A model generated the notes under the pieces. That model had not been told where the DNA came from. It searched no databases and worked only from the letters and a program-made list of their open reading frames with translations. The position numbers and the translations under genes are program-made. A stretch of DNA of 64,000 bases from Manganibacter manganicus. GTDB taxonomy: Bacteria; Pseudomonadota; Alphaproteobacteria; Rhizobiales; Rhizobiaceae. Location of the stretch: assembly GCF_002075885.1 (NCBI RefSeq), contig NZ_MDET01000056.1:124001-188000 (forward strand), in the 5' to 3' direction. This document shows, piece after piece, positions 1-9,860 of this stretch (position 1 is the stretch's first letter; the number at the start of each line of letters is the position of its first letter).

Positions 1-940
1 TTGCCTGCACGACCTGGATCGACAGCATCAGGAGTGACGGAGAGACGATCACGACACGCACGCGATGCGCGCGCTGCACGACGGCCTCGAAATTCTCGTG
101 AATCTCGGCAAAGATCGATTCCGACGGCACGAACATGAAGGCCGTATCCTGCGTCTCGCCCTGGATCAGGTATTTTTCGGCGATGGCGCGGATATGAACC
201 TCAACATCGCGCCGAAAAGCTTGCGCAGCGAGTTTCTGCGCCGCTTCGCCCTCGGCGGCACGAATGGCGTTCCATGCCTCGAGCGGAAATTTGGCATCGA
301 TGACCAGCGACGGCGCATTGTTCGGCATATTGACGAGGCAATCCGGCCGGCTTCCGTTCGACAATGTCGCCTGAAATTCGTACGCGCCATGCGGCAGACC
401 GTCGGCGACGATCGCCTCCATGCGCGACTGGCCAAAAGCACCGCGCGTCTGCTTGTTGGACAGGATCGACTGAAGTTGCACCACTTGACCGGCCAGTGAC
501 TGGATATTGGTCTGTGCGGTATCAATCACCGCCAGCCGCTCCTGCAGTTTCGCCAAGCTCTCATGCGTCGATTTCGCCTGCTCGCTCATCGATTGGCCGA
601 GCCGTCCGGTCATGGCGTCGAGACGCTGGCCGATAGATTGAGTCAGTTCGGCCTGACGCGCTCCAAACACCTCGGCCAGCGCACCCATGCGGCCCTGCAT
701 TTCTGATTGCGCCTGAAGGACCGAAGCCATGCGCGCTTCAGCCGCGCGCGATTGTTCCGCGGCATCCGCCGCCGCGCGCTGCCTAGCCTTGGCCGAACGC
801 CAGAATACAAAAGCCAGCAATATCAGGCAGCCAACCAGCAGCAGGCTGGCGCCCACAAGGAAACCGCCTAGCGTAACGTTGGTCGTCCCCAGGCGAAATA
901 TCGGGGCTGAAAGCCCGGTACCCATACTTTCCATTGCCAT
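1..940 (-). CDS. rmuC: DNA recombination protein RmuC, C-terminus beyond window edge
   Basis: RmuC-family protein, an inner-membrane-anchored coiled-coil protein with a nuclease-like fold that is linked to limiting DNA inversion and recombination. About 313 residues are visible. They show an N-terminal membrane segment (about residues 20-42, rich in L, G and V), a long Ala/Gln/Glu-rich coiled coil (about 45-150), then the start of the conserved core with LVIDAKFPLEAW and FMFVPSESIFAEI. The reading frame stays open to base 1, so the C-terminus lies outside the window. The chosen start is an ATG at 940; internal ATG codons at 934 and 925 are possible. The gene is divergent from def, as in related Rhizobiales. 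Confidence 0.93.
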   Translation of the reverse strand, partial: MAMESMGTGLSAPIFRLGTTNVTLGGFLVGASLLLVGCLILLAFVFWRSAKARQRAAADAAEQSRAAEARMASVLQAQSEMQGRMGALAEVFGARQAELTQSIGQRLDAMTGRLGQSMSEQAKSTHESLAKLQERLAVIDTAQTNIQSLAGQVVQLQSILSNKQTRGAFGQSRMEAIVADGLPHGAYEFQATLSNGSRPDCLVNMPNNAPSLVIDAKFPLEAWNAIRAAEGEAAQKLAAQAFRRDVEVHIRAIAEKYLIQGETQDTAFMFVPSESIFAEIHENFEAVVQRAHRVRVVIVSPSLLMLSIQVVQA

Positions 941-1035
941 AGCATACCCGATTCGCGGCAGGCGTGCAGATCAAAACATGAACATATGGAATCGCGAAGG
1001 TTGACGCTTTCCAACCGACGTCTTAGGTGAGCGGC

Positions 1036-1566
1036 ATGTCGATCAAGCCGCTTGTCATTCTTCCCGATCCGGTCCTGCGCCAGCTTTCCAAGCCGATAGA
1101 GCGGGTGGACGAGCCTTTGCGCAAGCTGGCCGACGACATGCTGGCAACCATGTATGACGCGCCTGGTATCGGGCTTGCAGCGATTCAGATCGGCACACCG
1201 CTGCGCATGCTGGTCATCGATCTCGCCAAGGAAGACGAAGAGCCGGCGCCTCACGTCTTCATCAATCCGGAAATCCTGTCTCGCTCAGACGAGCGTTCGG
1301 TCTATGAAGAAGGCTGCCTGTCCATTCCCGATTATTATGCGGAGGTTGAACGCCCGGCCGCGGTACGCGCCAGATATCTCGATCGCGACGGCAAGATGCA
1401 GGAAATCGAAGCCGAAGGGCTGATGGCAACCTGCCTTCAGCACGAGATCGATCATCTCGACGGGGTGTTGTTCATCGACCATATCTCCAAGCTCAAGCGC
1501 GATATGGTGGTCAGGAAATTCAAGAAACTCGCCAAGGAAAAGGCACCCAGCCGGATGGTCGGCTGA
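1036..1566 (+). CDS. def: Peptide deformylase
   Basis: Removes the N-formyl group from nascent proteins in the cytosol; a metal (Fe2+) hydrolase. All three signature motifs are present: GIGLAA, EEGCLS with the metal-binding Cys, and HEIDH with two metal-binding His and the catalytic Glu. The length of 176 aa is normal. A GTG lies in frame nine bases upstream (1027), but it sits inside the likely ribosome binding site AGGTGA, so ATG 1036 is preferred. fmt follows 50 bases later; together they form the usual def-fmt pair that handles formyl-methionine. Confidence 0.97.
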   Translation: MSIKPLVILPDPVLRQLSKPIERVDEPLRKLADDMLATMYDAPGIGLAAIQIGTPLRMLVIDLAKEDEEPAPHVFINPEILSRSDERSVYEEGCLSIPDYYAEVERPAAVRARYLDRDGKMQEIEAEGLMATCLQHEIDHLDGVLFIDHISKLKRDMVVRKFKKLAKEKAPSRMVG

Positions 1567-1616
1567 GCGATCTTTTTCGTTTCGGCATCGCCCCGTCCAT
1601 CGATCGAGAGGGAACC

Positions 1617-2552
1617 GTGTCGCTACGCGTCGTATTCATGGGTACGCCGGATTTTTCCGTACCAACACTTCGCGCCATTCACGAAGCCGGCCATGAAGTC
1701 GTTGCCGTTTACACCCAACCGCCGCGCGCCGCAGGGCGACGCGGTTTGGAACTTACCCCCTCGCCAGTACAGCGTGAGGCGGAGCGGCTCGGCCTCCCGG
1801 TGTACACACCGCTTTCCCTGAAAGGCGAGGCGGAACAATCCGTCTTTCACGCACACAACGCCGATATCGCCGTCGTTGTCGCCTATGGGCTGCTTTTGCC
1901 GAAAGCGGTATTGGAAGCGCCACAATTCGGCTGCCTCAATGGCCATGCCTCGCTGTTGCCGCGCTGGCGCGGCGCGGCGCCGATTCAGCGTGCCATTATG
2001 GCCGGAGATCGGGAAACGGGCATGATGGTGATGAAAATGCAGGAAGGGCTCGACACCGGGCCAGTGGCGCTGGTTGAAAAGATGCCCATCGATCCCGACA
2101 TGACTGCCGGCGAGTTGCACGATCGGCTTATGGCGGTCGGTGCCGCTTTGATGGTACAGGCATTGGAGAAACTGGAGCGGAGTCGCCTCACCTTCACGCC
2201 GCAACAAACCGAAGGGATGACCTACGCCCGGAAGATCGACAAGGCGGAAACGCGCATCGACTGGCACGCGGCATCCGGCGGAGTGCATAACCATATACGC
2301 GGTCTTTCGCCGTTTCCCGGCGCATGGTGCGAAGTGGTAATTGGTGAGCGCACAGAACGCATGAAATTGCTGCGCTCGATACAGATAGAAGGTTCGGGTG
2401 CAGCCGGTGAGATTCTCGATGACGAATTCACGGTCGCCTGCGGGAGTGGAGCAGTCAGGCTGATCGAAGTGCAAAAGGCCGGTGGCAAGCCCACTGCTGC
2501 GGCGCAGTTTCTGCACGGCGCAAGATTGGAAAAAGGAATGAAACTGTCATGA
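1617..2552 (+). CDS. fmt: Methionyl-tRNA formyltransferase
   Basis: Transfers a formyl group from 10-formyl-THF to Met-tRNA(fMet) for translation initiation. The 311-residue protein has the N-terminal formyltransferase domain ([12 protein letters not shown] at the start; [19 protein letters not shown], with the catalytic Asn and His) and the C-terminal OB-like tRNA-binding domain (from about residue 205, YARKIDKAE). It starts at GTG 1617 behind GAGAGGGAA, and there is no better ATG before the conserved [10 protein letters not shown]. Its stop overlaps the start of the acetyltransferase gene by four bases (ATGA), indicating translational coupling. Confidence 0.97.
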   Translation: MSLRVVFMGTPDFSVPTLRAIHEAGHEVVAVYTQPPRAAGRRGLELTPSPVQREAERLGLPVYTPLSLKGEAEQSVFHAHNADIAVVVAYGLLLPKAVLEAPQFGCLNGHASLLPRWRGAAPIQRAIMAGDRETGMMVMKMQEGLDTGPVALVEKMPIDPDMTAGELHDRLMAVGAALMVQALEKLERSRLTFTPQQTEGMTYARKIDKAETRIDWHAASGGVHNHIRGLSPFPGAWCEVVIGERTERMKLLRSIQIEGSGAAGEILDDEFTVACGSGAVRLIEVQKAGGKPTAAAQFLHGARLEKGMKLS

Positions 2553-3058
2553 GCATGATGGCGATACGCGCAGCCACGCCGCGCGACCGCGATGCAATCC
2601 GCCTCGTCGAGGAACATGCTTTCGGCCAGCGCAGCGAAGCCGGCTTGGTGGACGCCATCGTCGCGCAAGGCGGCGCGGTGGTCGAACTGGTCGCCGTGGA
2701 AGACGGCCAGGTCGTCGGCCATATCCTGTTCTCCCGCCTCTATATCGAGGACGATACGGGTGAGTTTCCGGCTGTGGCGCTGGCGCCGCTTGCCGTCGAG
2801 CCCTCCTTCCACGGCACGGGCATTGGCGGCGCTCTGGTGCGCGAGGCCCATATAAGGCTGAAGACTGCCGGCGAGCGACTTTCCGTCGTGCTGGGCGATC
2901 CTGCCTATTACGGCCGCTTCGGCTATAGCCACGCGCGCGCGGCCGGCTTCGAAAGCGAATATCAGGGCGAAGCCTTGCAGGCATTGGCCTGGGACGAAGC
3001 CCCGGAAGCCGGTCGGCTTGTCTACGCACCGGCTTTCGGTTCCGAACTGGCTGCCTGA
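2549..3058 (+). CDS. GNAT family N-acetyltransferase (YhbS-like)
   Basis: A 169-residue single-domain GNAT acetyltransferase. The acetyl-CoA binding motif A region is visible as [17 protein letters not shown] (about residues 80-98), followed by [17 protein letters not shown], which is typical of the YhbS/COG3153 group. The substrate is not known. It is translationally coupled to fmt by a 4-bp overlap and followed 15 bases later by truA. The position between fmt and truA suggests a cotranscribed accessory enzyme, but the sequence gives no target. Confidence 0.85.
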   Translation: MSMMAIRAATPRDRDAIRLVEEHAFGQRSEAGLVDAIVAQGGAVVELVAVEDGQVVGHILFSRLYIEDDTGEFPAVALAPLAVEPSFHGTGIGGALVREAHIRLKTAGERLSVVLGDPAYYGRFGYSHARAAGFESEYQGEALQALAWDEAPEAGRLVYAPAFGSELAA

Positions 3059-3073
3059 CAGACCCGCAGCCGG

Positions 3074-3820
3074 ATGCCACGCTTTCGCCTCGACATCGAA
3101 TATGACGGCTTGCCCTATGCCGGCTGGCAGCGGCAAGCCGGGCAGCCATCGGTGCAGCAGGCGATCGAAGAGGCGATCAAGAAATTCTGCGGTGAGGAGG
3201 TTTCATTGCGCGGCGCCGGTCGTACCGACGCCCGCGTTCACGCCACCGGCCAGGTGGCGCATGTGGACCTTGTAAAAGCATGGCCGGACGATACGGTGCG
3301 CGATGCCCTCAATGCCTACCTTTCACAAGCTGGCGAACGTGTCGCGATCCTGGCCGCCACGGCGACAAGCGACGAGTTTGACGCCCGTTTCTCGGCGATT
3401 GCACGCCACTATGTCTATCGCATCGTAAACCGGCGCGCTCCACCCGCGCTCGACAAGGGCAAAGTCTGGTGGGTGCCAAAACAGCTCGACGCAGAGGCCA
3501 TGCAAGCGGCCGCGCGAGTGCTGCTCGGCAGGCACGATTTCACCACATTCCGCTCGACGCAGTGCCAGGCCAGCAGCCCGCTCCGCACGCTCGACCGGCT
3601 CGATGTGGAACGTATGGGCGAGATAATCGAAATCCGCGCCTCGGCCCGGTCCTTCCTGCACAATCAGGTGCGTTCGATGGTCGGCTCGTTGAAGCGCGTC
3701 GGCGAAGGCGCCTGGACGGGCAAGGATCTCAAGGCCGCACTCGACGCCCAAAGCCGCGCCGCCTGCAGCCAGGTCGCGCCGCCCGACGGGCTTTTCCTCG
3801 TCAAGGTCGATTATCCCTGA
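3074..3820 (+). CDS. truA: tRNA pseudouridine(38-40) synthase
   Basis: Isomerises uridines 38-40 in the anticodon arm of tRNAs. The protein has 248 residues, the normal length. The catalytic Asp lies in the [12 protein letters not shown] motif (about residues 46-57), and the [13 protein letters not shown]-terminal strand and the [11 protein letters not shown] motif are present. It is the last gene of the plus-strand def-fmt-GNAT-truA run and converges with a membrane protein gene. Confidence 0.97.
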   Translation: MPRFRLDIEYDGLPYAGWQRQAGQPSVQQAIEEAIKKFCGEEVSLRGAGRTDARVHATGQVAHVDLVKAWPDDTVRDALNAYLSQAGERVAILAATATSDEFDARFSAIARHYVYRIVNRRAPPALDKGKVWWVPKQLDAEAMQAAARVLLGRHDFTTFRSTQCQASSPLRTLDRLDVERMGEIIEIRASARSFLHNQVRSMVGSLKRVGEGAWTGKDLKAALDAQSRAACSQVAPPDGLFLVKVDYP

Positions 3821-3836
3821 TTTGTTTCTGGCGGTG

Positions 3837-4430
3837 CTATTCCAGCAAGGTAATGCCGAGCAGCGCTTGCAGGACAAGCAAAAAGGCAAGCGAAGCCAAA
3901 AACATGCCGCCAAAGACGGCGGTTCCGACAACCGCGCCCTTGCCGATGACGGCATTGGTCATGCGCCATGTCATGACCATCGCCAGGAAGAACAAAGTGA
4001 GTGAAACCAGCCAGACAACACCATCGCTGGCAGGCAGCACCAGCCGGACCAGCGCCGATGGCAGCATCATCCAGGCGATAATCGCCGAACTCCAGTTCGA
4101 CGCCACGACATAATGGACGAAGCGGCCGCCGATGCCGGCATGCGGCGCCAGCACCGCAAGTCCGATCAGTGGCAGGACCCAGGCACCGAGATCGATCGCG
4201 GCAAGACGGAGGAGCACGCCCAGCCGTCCAAGAAAAAGATCGGGATCGCCGATCTCGTTGGCAACCTCCACCCAGCCGACAATCATGGCGGGCAGAGCCA
4301 CCAGAATGGCAAAGAACGAATTCCAGAAGCCATCAGCCGAAAGGTCAAGCAACCGCAAGCCATCGGCTTTGCCTAGCATCAGGCGCCAGGCGCCAGTCAG
4401 CGCCGATTGGGTTTCATCCGCCGATAGCAT
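3837..4430 (-). CDS. Polytopic membrane protein, function unknown
   Basis: A 197-residue protein with about five hydrophobic helices (roughly residues 38-57, 73-95, 105-125, 135-157 and 168-194) and few charged residues. I do not recognise a catalytic motif. It lies 5 bases downstream of dapE on the same strand, and its likely ribosome binding site (AGGTG) overlaps the dapE stop codon. It is therefore probably the last gene of the dapD-DUF805-dapE transcript. Conserved position next to dapE in relatives is plausible but was not checked. Confidence 0.7.
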   Translation of the reverse strand: MLSADETQSALTGAWRLMLGKADGLRLLDLSADGFWNSFFAILVALPAMIVGWVEVANEIGDPDLFLGRLGVLLRLAAIDLGAWVLPLIGLAVLAPHAGIGGRFVHYVVASNWSSAIIAWMMLPSALVRLVLPASDGVVWLVSLTLFFLAMVMTWRMTNAVIGKGAVVGTAVFGGMFLASLAFLLVLQALLGITLLE

Positions 4431-4435
4431 GGCAC

Positions 4436-5635
4436 CTAATTCCGCCCTTTTGCGAACCAGTCCCCGATGAAACGGAGATAAATCTGCGTCAGCGTCTCGA
4501 GATCGGCCAGTGCTACGCGCTCATCGACCATATGCATGGTCTTGCCGACGAGCCCGAATTCGACGACGGGGCAATAATCCTTGATGAAGCGCGCATCCGA
4601 AGTGCCGCCCGACGTCGATAGAGCCGGTTCGCGGCCAATCACTGCCTTTACCGAAGCACCGAGCGTATCGACGAGTGCCGCGTCTCGGGTCAGGAATACG
4701 TGACTAGGCCGATCGCGCCACACAAGATCGTAGTCGATCCGCTCCTTGCGTCCCGTGCGGTACTTCCTGCGACCGCTGGCGGTATCGAGCCGGTTGTGGA
4801 TTTCGGCCTGAAGGGTTTCGGCGCTCCAATTGTCGTTGAAGCGGATATTGAACACGGCGGTTGCCTTGGCGGGGATGACATTGCTGGCCGGATTGCCGAC
4901 ATCGAACGACGTGATCTCCAGATTGGTCGGCTGAAAATCGGCACTTCCCTCGTCGAAGATCGGATTGAGCAGCGCATCCGCAAGGGTCAGAAGACCCCGC
5001 ACCGGATTGTCGGCCAGATGCGGATAGGCAACATGGCCCTGCCGGCCATGGACCGTGATTGCGCCGGAAAGCGAGCCACGCCGGCCGATCTTGACCATGT
5101 CGCCGAGCCTGTCGGGATTGGTCGGCTCGCCGACAATCGCCGCGTCCCATTGTTCGCCGCAGGCCGCCGCCCATTCGAGCAATTTCACCGTGCCGTTGAT
5201 GGCGGCCCCTTCCTCGTCGCCAGTGATCAACAACGACACAGAGCCCTCAGGATCACCCTTTTCAGCGATGTAGCGGGCCAGGGCCGCCACGAAACAGGCG
5301 ATGCCGCCTTTCATGTCCACGGCACCACGTCCGAACATCTCACCGCCGGCAATGTCGGCCGAAAATGGCGGGTGGCTCCAGGCCGATTCATCGCCGACCG
5401 GCACCACATCGGTATGGCCGGCAAACAACAGATGCGGTCCGTTGCCGGAGCGGCGGGCATAAAGATTTTCGATATCCGGGGTGCCGTCTTCGGCAAAGAC
5501 CGGCCGCTCGACAGAAAACCCGAGCGGTTCCAGCATTGTCTCGAGGGCTGCAAGCGCGCCGCCCTCGTTCGGCGTAACCGACGGGCATCGAATGAGGGTT
5601 GCAAGATTAGCGGCGGGATCGGTTGTTGAGCTCAT
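4436..5635 (-). CDS. dapE: Succinyl-diaminopimelate desuccinylase
   Basis: Hydrolyses N-succinyl-LL-2,6-diaminopimelate in the succinylase branch of lysine and peptidoglycan DAP synthesis; a di-zinc M20 peptidase-family enzyme. Visible motifs are FAGHTDVVPVGD (metal ligands), GRGAVDMKGG (bridging Asp), LLITGDEEG (catalytic Glu) and the C-terminal TSGGTSDARF. With ATG 5635 the protein has 399 aa; an in-frame GTG at 5677 would add 14 residues that are not typical of the family. It works with dapD, which is transcribed just upstream on the same strand. Confidence 0.96.
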   Translation of the reverse strand: MSSTTDPAANLATLIRCPSVTPNEGGALAALETMLEPLGFSVERPVFAEDGTPDIENLYARRSGNGPHLLFAGHTDVVPVGDESAWSHPPFSADIAGGEMFGRGAVDMKGGIACFVAALARYIAEKGDPEGSVSLLITGDEEGAAINGTVKLLEWAAACGEQWDAAIVGEPTNPDRLGDMVKIGRRGSLSGAITVHGRQGHVAYPHLADNPVRGLLTLADALLNPIFDEGSADFQPTNLEITSFDVGNPASNVIPAKATAVFNIRFNDNWSAETLQAEIHNRLDTASGRRKYRTGRKERIDYDLVWRDRPSHVFLTRDAALVDTLGASVKAVIGREPALSTSGGTSDARFIKDYCPVVEFGLVGKTMHMVDERVALADLETLTQIYLRFIGDWFAKGRN

Positions 5636-5722
5636 ATGAGAAGCGATAGGCGAAAGCGCATCGCCTGTCACGACCACAAGTAAGGGCCAGGCGCCGGTGA
5701 CGATTGGACCTCACACCACGCC

Positions 5723-6094
5723 TTACATGGGCGCGTTGGTCTGCTTGCCATAGCGGTTGGCCCCAAGCTGGCCGGGAAACAGGCAAAGTACAAGGAAGGC
5801 AACAATGGACACGAAAGGCACGAACAAGACGATCGCCGCGAGGCCCGGCTTACCGAGATCGTGCAGCCGTTTTACCGCCAGAGCGATATTCGACCATAGC
5901 GACACGAGGAAAGCAGCCATGAAGAGCATCGACCAGAATTCGCTTTCCGGCGTGCCTTCGGCGACCAGCGTGAAACGGTACAGCGGGAAAGCCTGCAGGA
6001 TCGCGATCAGCAATCCTCCGAGAAAATAGGCCGCGCGACTGACGCGGCCACTCATCCTGAAGAAAAACCAGACGAGTTGAGATCCGTTCAACAA
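5723..6094 (-). CDS. DUF805 small membrane protein
   Basis: A 123-residue membrane protein of the DUF805 family with about three hydrophobic segments. The family pattern is visible: an aromatic N-terminus (VWFFFRMSGRVSR), a central NIALAVKRLHDLGKPG motif, and a short polar tail (FPGQLGANRYG). The only start that keeps the N-terminal pattern is TTG 6094, since a stop lies three codons upstream; GAGGT in the leader is a reasonable ribosome binding site. It sits between dapD and dapE on the same strand. Molecular function is unknown. Confidence 0.85.
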   Translation of the reverse strand: MLNGSQLVWFFFRMSGRVSRAAYFLGGLLIAILQAFPLYRFTLVAEGTPESEFWSMLFMAAFLVSLWSNIALAVKRLHDLGKPGLAAIVLFVPFVSIVAFLVLCLFPGQLGANRYGKQTNAPM

Positions 6095-6166
6095 AAATTC
6101 TTACCTCAGTCGTCTCAAACACGATTATCCGATTTGATGGCCGCGCTCACCGATAACAGATAGTTA

Positions 6167-7021
6167 TCAATCCCTGAGCAGTTCGTTGATCGAGGTTTTG
6201 GAGCGGGTTTTTTCATCCACGCGCTTGACGATCACCGCGCAATAGAGGCTCGGACCGGGATCGCCGTTGGGCAGCGGCTTGCCGGGCATTGAGCCGGCAA
6301 CGACGACGGAGTTTTCCGGTACTTCGCCATAGAATATCTCGCCGGTGGCGCGGTCCACGATCCGTGTCGATTTTCCAATGAATACGCCCATGCCGAGCAC
6401 CGCTCCATGCCGCACGATGCAACCTTCGACAACTTCGGAGCGCGCTCCGATGAAGCAATTGTCTTCGATAATGGTCGGACCGGCCTGCATCGGCTCCAGA
6501 ACGCCACCAATGCCGACACCGCCCGAGAGATGCACGTTCTTGCCGATCTGTGCGCAGGAGCCGACGGAAGCCCAGGTATCGACCATGGTGCCCGAATCGA
6601 CATAGGCGCCGACATTAACGAAAGACGGCATCAGCACCACACCGGGCGCAACGAAGGCTGAGCGGCGCACGACAGCCGACGGTACGGCGCGAAATCCAGC
6701 CTTTTCAAAATCGACGGCACCCCAGTTTTCAAATTTGGAGGGCACCTTATCCCACCATGACGCCTGCCCCGGCCCGCCCTTGACGATTTCCATGGGGTTC
6801 AGGCGGAAGGACAACAGCACCGCCTTCTTCAGCCATTGATTGACATGCCAGATGCCGTTTGCCTGACGCTCGGCAACGCGGGCAACGCCCTTGTCGAGCA
6901 GGTCAAGCGCCGTGCCGATCGCGTCGCGGACTTCGCCGTGCGTAGATGTCGAAATGGATTCACGATCCTCAAAAGCCGCATCGATCGTCTTTTCGAGGCT
7001 CGCCAGATCGGGCTTCGACAT
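6167..7021 (-). CDS. dapD: 2,3,4,5-tetrahydropyridine-2,6-dicarboxylate N-succinyltransferase
   Basis: Succinylates tetrahydrodipicolinate, the committed step of the succinylase DAP/lysine route. The 284-residue protein has an alpha-helical N-terminal domain and a left-handed beta-helix of hexapeptide repeats (about residues 115-220; for example [16 protein letters not shown] and [16 protein letters not shown]). It is the first gene of a minus-strand group dapD - DUF805 - dapE - membrane protein and is divergent from the LOG-family gene, with a 145-base shared promoter region. Confidence 0.97.
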   Translation of the reverse strand: MSKPDLASLEKTIDAAFEDRESISTSTHGEVRDAIGTALDLLDKGVARVAERQANGIWHVNQWLKKAVLLSFRLNPMEIVKGGPGQASWWDKVPSKFENWGAVDFEKAGFRAVPSAVVRRSAFVAPGVVLMPSFVNVGAYVDSGTMVDTWASVGSCAQIGKNVHLSGGVGIGGVLEPMQAGPTIIEDNCFIGARSEVVEGCIVRHGAVLGMGVFIGKSTRIVDRATGEIFYGEVPENSVVVAGSMPGKPLPNGDPGPSLYCAVIVKRVDEKTRSKTSINELLRD

Positions 7022-7166
7022 GATTGTGCTCCACTTAATGCGCTGCTAAGGGCCGGCTCTTAACCTGTTTGAAAGCCGCGCGGACCCTATTTGAAGGTAT
7101 GGCGAGGGTCAATCGCCACCGCGCCAACGGGGCTGCGCGTATCGACACACTGGGGAAATTCTCGGC

Positions 7167-8006
7167 ATGAATCCAACGGAAAAGTCGGGCTGGACGCCTC
7201 TCCAGCATTCGGGAGAGGATCTCGAGCGTTCGAAAGGTGCGCCGGACACGCCGCAGACACGCGCCGCATCCTATCGGCTTGCCTGGAACGACGAGGACTT
7301 CATGACGCAGCGCGAACTGCGTCCGGTGCGCCTGCAACTCGAACTTCTGAAACCGGAAATGATCCTGGCCGAACGTGGCATCCACTCGACGGTCGTGCTG
7401 TTCGGCGGTGCGCGCATCCCCGAACCCGGCGGCGAGGCGTGGGCGGCCAAGAACATGACGCAGAAGAAGAACCTCGAACGGAATAGCCGCTATTATGACG
7501 AGGCCCGCAAGTTCGCACGGCTATGCTCACAACAGTCGGTGTCCTCCAACTATCGCGAATTCGTGGTCGTTACCGGTGGCGGGCCTGGCGTCATGGAAGC
7601 CGGCAACCGCGGTGCCGACGATGTCGGCGCACCTTCGATCGGACTCAATATCGTCTTGCCGCACGAGCAGGCGCCCAATCTCTATGTGACGCCCGAACTG
7701 TGCTTCAATTTCCACTACTTCGCAATTCGCAAGATGCACTTCGTCATGCGCGCCAAGGCCATTGCCGTGTTCCCCGGCGGTTTCGGCACGATGGACGAGT
7801 TCTTCGAAACGCTCACGCTGATCCAGACAGGCCGCATGGAGCGCGTACCGGTGATCCTGTTCGGCAAGGAATTCTGGCAGCGGGCGATCGATCTCGATTT
7901 CCTGGCCGAACAGGGCACGATCAGCCCCGGCGATCAGGACATCATCGATTTCGTCGATACCGCCGAGGAAGCGTGGGAAATCATCAAGCGGTTCTACAAA
8001 TTATAA
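7167..8006 (+). CDS. TIGR00730/LOG family Rossmann-fold protein
   Basis: A 279-residue protein with the lysine decarboxylase-like (LOG) fold. Both hallmark motifs are visible: VTGGGPGVMEAGNRGA (about residues 134-149) and PGGFGTMDEFFE (about 206-217), which form the nucleotide/phosphoribosyl site of cytokinin-activating LOG phosphoribohydrolases and of PpnN-type nucleotide monophosphate hydrolases. The 60-80 residue N-terminal extension points to the longer bacterial subgroup. The exact substrate cannot be read from sequence. It is divergent from dapD and converges with the pyrimidine nucleotidase gene. Confidence 0.85.
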   Translation: MNPTEKSGWTPLQHSGEDLERSKGAPDTPQTRAASYRLAWNDEDFMTQRELRPVRLQLELLKPEMILAERGIHSTVVLFGGARIPEPGGEAWAAKNMTQKKNLERNSRYYDEARKFARLCSQQSVSSNYREFVVVTGGGPGVMEAGNRGADDVGAPSIGLNIVLPHEQAPNLYVTPELCFNFHYFAIRKMHFVMRAKAIAVFPGGFGTMDEFFETLTLIQTGRMERVPVILFGKEFWQRAIDLDFLAEQGTISPGDQDIIDFVDTAEEAWEIIKRFYKL

Positions 8007-8022
8007 GGCTGGCGCCGCCCGT

Positions 8023-8727
8023 TTATCGCCGACCGGCGATCGAGGTCAAAAACCCGGCCAGATCATCCGTCACGAAATCGACATCGTCCTCATAAGCCGC
8101 GTCGCGCTCCCATATCTCGGAAAAGGTCGGCTCGAAATTGCGGGGCACCACCAACACCGTGGTCATTCCAAGTTCCTTGGGAACACAGAGGTTACGGGCA
8201 AGATCCTCGAACATCACCGCGTTGGAGCCGGTGATGGCATGTAGTTCGGCAAAGCGCTCATAAGTCTTGCGTGCCGGCTTCGGCGTCAGACCAGCCGCGA
8301 CAATATCGAAAATGTCTTCGAAATGGTCGAGGATTCCGAGTTGCTGAGCTGCGCGCTCAGCATGCCTGCGGTCACCATTGGTAAAAATGAACTTGCGACC
8401 AGGAAGCTGGCGGATCGCGGCACCCAGAACCGGGTCCGGCACCAGCCAGGAATAGTCGATGTCGTGGACTTTCTGCAGAAAATCATCCGGGTCGATGGCA
8501 TGGCGGATCATCAGCCCGTTCAGCGTCGTGCCATATTCCCTGTAGAGTTCCTTCTGCAGCTTGCGCGCCTCCTCGCGCGGCAGCGACAAAAGATCCGACA
8601 CATAGGCCGTCATGCGTACATCGATCTGTGAAAACAGATTGGTGTGATGCGGATAAAGCGTGTTGTCGAGATCGAATACCCAATCGGTAACATGGGCGAA
8701 GTGTGTAGGGTCGGGTGCCTCGGTCAT
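8023..8727 (-). CDS. HAD-superfamily pyrimidine 5'-nucleotidase
   Basis: A 234-residue HAD hydrolase of the SDT1/Phm8-type pyrimidine 5'-nucleotidase family. Motif I is WVFDLDNTLYPH (nucleophile Asp), motif II is KFIFTNGDRRHAE, motif III contains the Lys in TPKPARKTYERF, and motif IV is MFEDLARNLCVP. It probably dephosphorylates UMP/CMP or similar small phosphates in the cytosol. It lies 8 bases downstream of argB on the same strand, an arrangement known from Brucella and Mesorhizobium. Confidence 0.88.
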   Translation of the reverse strand: MTEAPDPTHFAHVTDWVFDLDNTLYPHHTNLFSQIDVRMTAYVSDLLSLPREEARKLQKELYREYGTTLNGLMIRHAIDPDDFLQKVHDIDYSWLVPDPVLGAAIRQLPGRKFIFTNGDRRHAERAAQQLGILDHFEDIFDIVAAGLTPKPARKTYERFAELHAITGSNAVMFEDLARNLCVPKELGMTTVLVVPRNFEPTFSEIWERDAAYEDDVDFVTDDLAGFLTSIAGRR

Positions 8728-8735
8728 GCGGGGGG

Positions 8736-9632
8736 TTATGGCACGATCAGCGTGCCCGCGCCATGTTCGGTGAAGAGTTCCAGAAGTACCGAATGCGGGG
8801 TCTTGCCATTGAGGATGACGACGCCCTCCACGCCGCGCTCGATAGCCTCGATGCAGGTCTCGACCTTCGGGATCATGCCACCGGAAATAGTGCCGTCGGC
8901 AATCAGTGCTCTCGCCTCGGCAACCGTCAGTTCCGGTATCTGGCGCTTGTCCTTGTCGAGCACGCCCGGCACATCGGTGAGGAACAAAAGACGCGACGCC
9001 GAAAGGGCGCCGGCGATAGCGCCAGCAAATGTATCGGCGTTGATATTGTAAGTATGGCCGTCGCGGCCCGGCGCGACGGGCGCGATCACCGGGATCAACT
9101 CGGAACGGGCAAGAAGGTCCAGGAGAGTGCGGTCGATCTCAATCGGCTCACCGACGAAACCAAGGTCGAGCACGCGCTCAATATTGCTGTCGGGATCCTT
9201 GATGGTCTTGTGCGCCTTCTCGGCGAAAACCATGTTGCCGTCCTTGCCGCACAGGCCGATGGCCCATTCGCCTTCTGCGTTGATCAGCGCAACAATTTCC
9301 TTGTTGATCGAACCGGCCAGCACCATCTCGACGATCTCGACGGTCTTCTGATCGGTGACGCGCAACCCACCCTCGAATTTCGATTCAATGCCCATCTTGT
9401 CGAGCATGGCGCCGATCTGCGGGCCGCCGCCATGGACGACGATCGGGTTGACACCGGACTGCTTGAGCAGGGCTATGTCACGGGCGAAGGCTTGGCCGAG
9501 TTCGGCATTGCCCATGGCGTGGCCGCCATATTTGACCACGACGGTCTTGTTCTCGTAGCGCTGCATGTATGGCAGCGCCCTGGAAAGCAGCGCGGCCTGC
9601 ATCTCGGCGTTGACGGCGGCATCCGTGGACAT
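8736..9632 (-). CDS. argB: Acetylglutamate kinase
   Basis: Phosphorylates N-acetyl-L-glutamate, the second step of arginine biosynthesis. The 298-residue protein has the amino-acid-kinase fold: [10 protein letters not shown] (phosphate-binding Lys), [10 protein letters not shown], and the C-terminal [10 protein letters not shown] segment with the catalytic Lys. The N-terminal helix (about residues 1-30) resembles that of arginine-feedback-inhibited enzymes. Transcription runs toward the pyrimidine nucleotidase gene; msrB is divergent. Confidence 0.97.
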   Translation of the reverse strand: MSTDAAVNAEMQAALLSRALPYMQRYENKTVVVKYGGHAMGNAELGQAFARDIALLKQSGVNPIVVHGGGPQIGAMLDKMGIESKFEGGLRVTDQKTVEIVEMVLAGSINKEIVALINAEGEWAIGLCGKDGNMVFAEKAHKTIKDPDSNIERVLDLGFVGEPIEIDRTLLDLLARSELIPVIAPVAPGRDGHTYNINADTFAGAIAGALSASRLLFLTDVPGVLDKDKRQIPELTVAEARALIADGTISGGMIPKVETCIEAIERGVEGVVILNGKTPHSVLLELFTEHGAGTLIVP

Positions 9633-9860
9633 CGGGTTCGGCTCTCGGCTGGCTGGACGGTCCCGGCCTCTTAACGAGAATCAGGGCCGGGAGCAAACGG
9701 CTTCTCGGGCCTGTCTCCAATCGATGTAACGAAAAGGGCCACCATTACGAATAAGCAGTAAGATCGGCCGGATGGCGATCCCCGGCGCGCATCCGTTCAC
9801 CACGATTTGATTTCCGTTCGGCCGTGCAGGTGCGCTCAAAATGCGGGAGTGAGAGAGATC

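Noticed and set aside
4700-5629. Plus-strand open frame opposite dapE
   Set aside because: It is a shadow of dapE, which has all M20 peptidase motifs on the minus strand.
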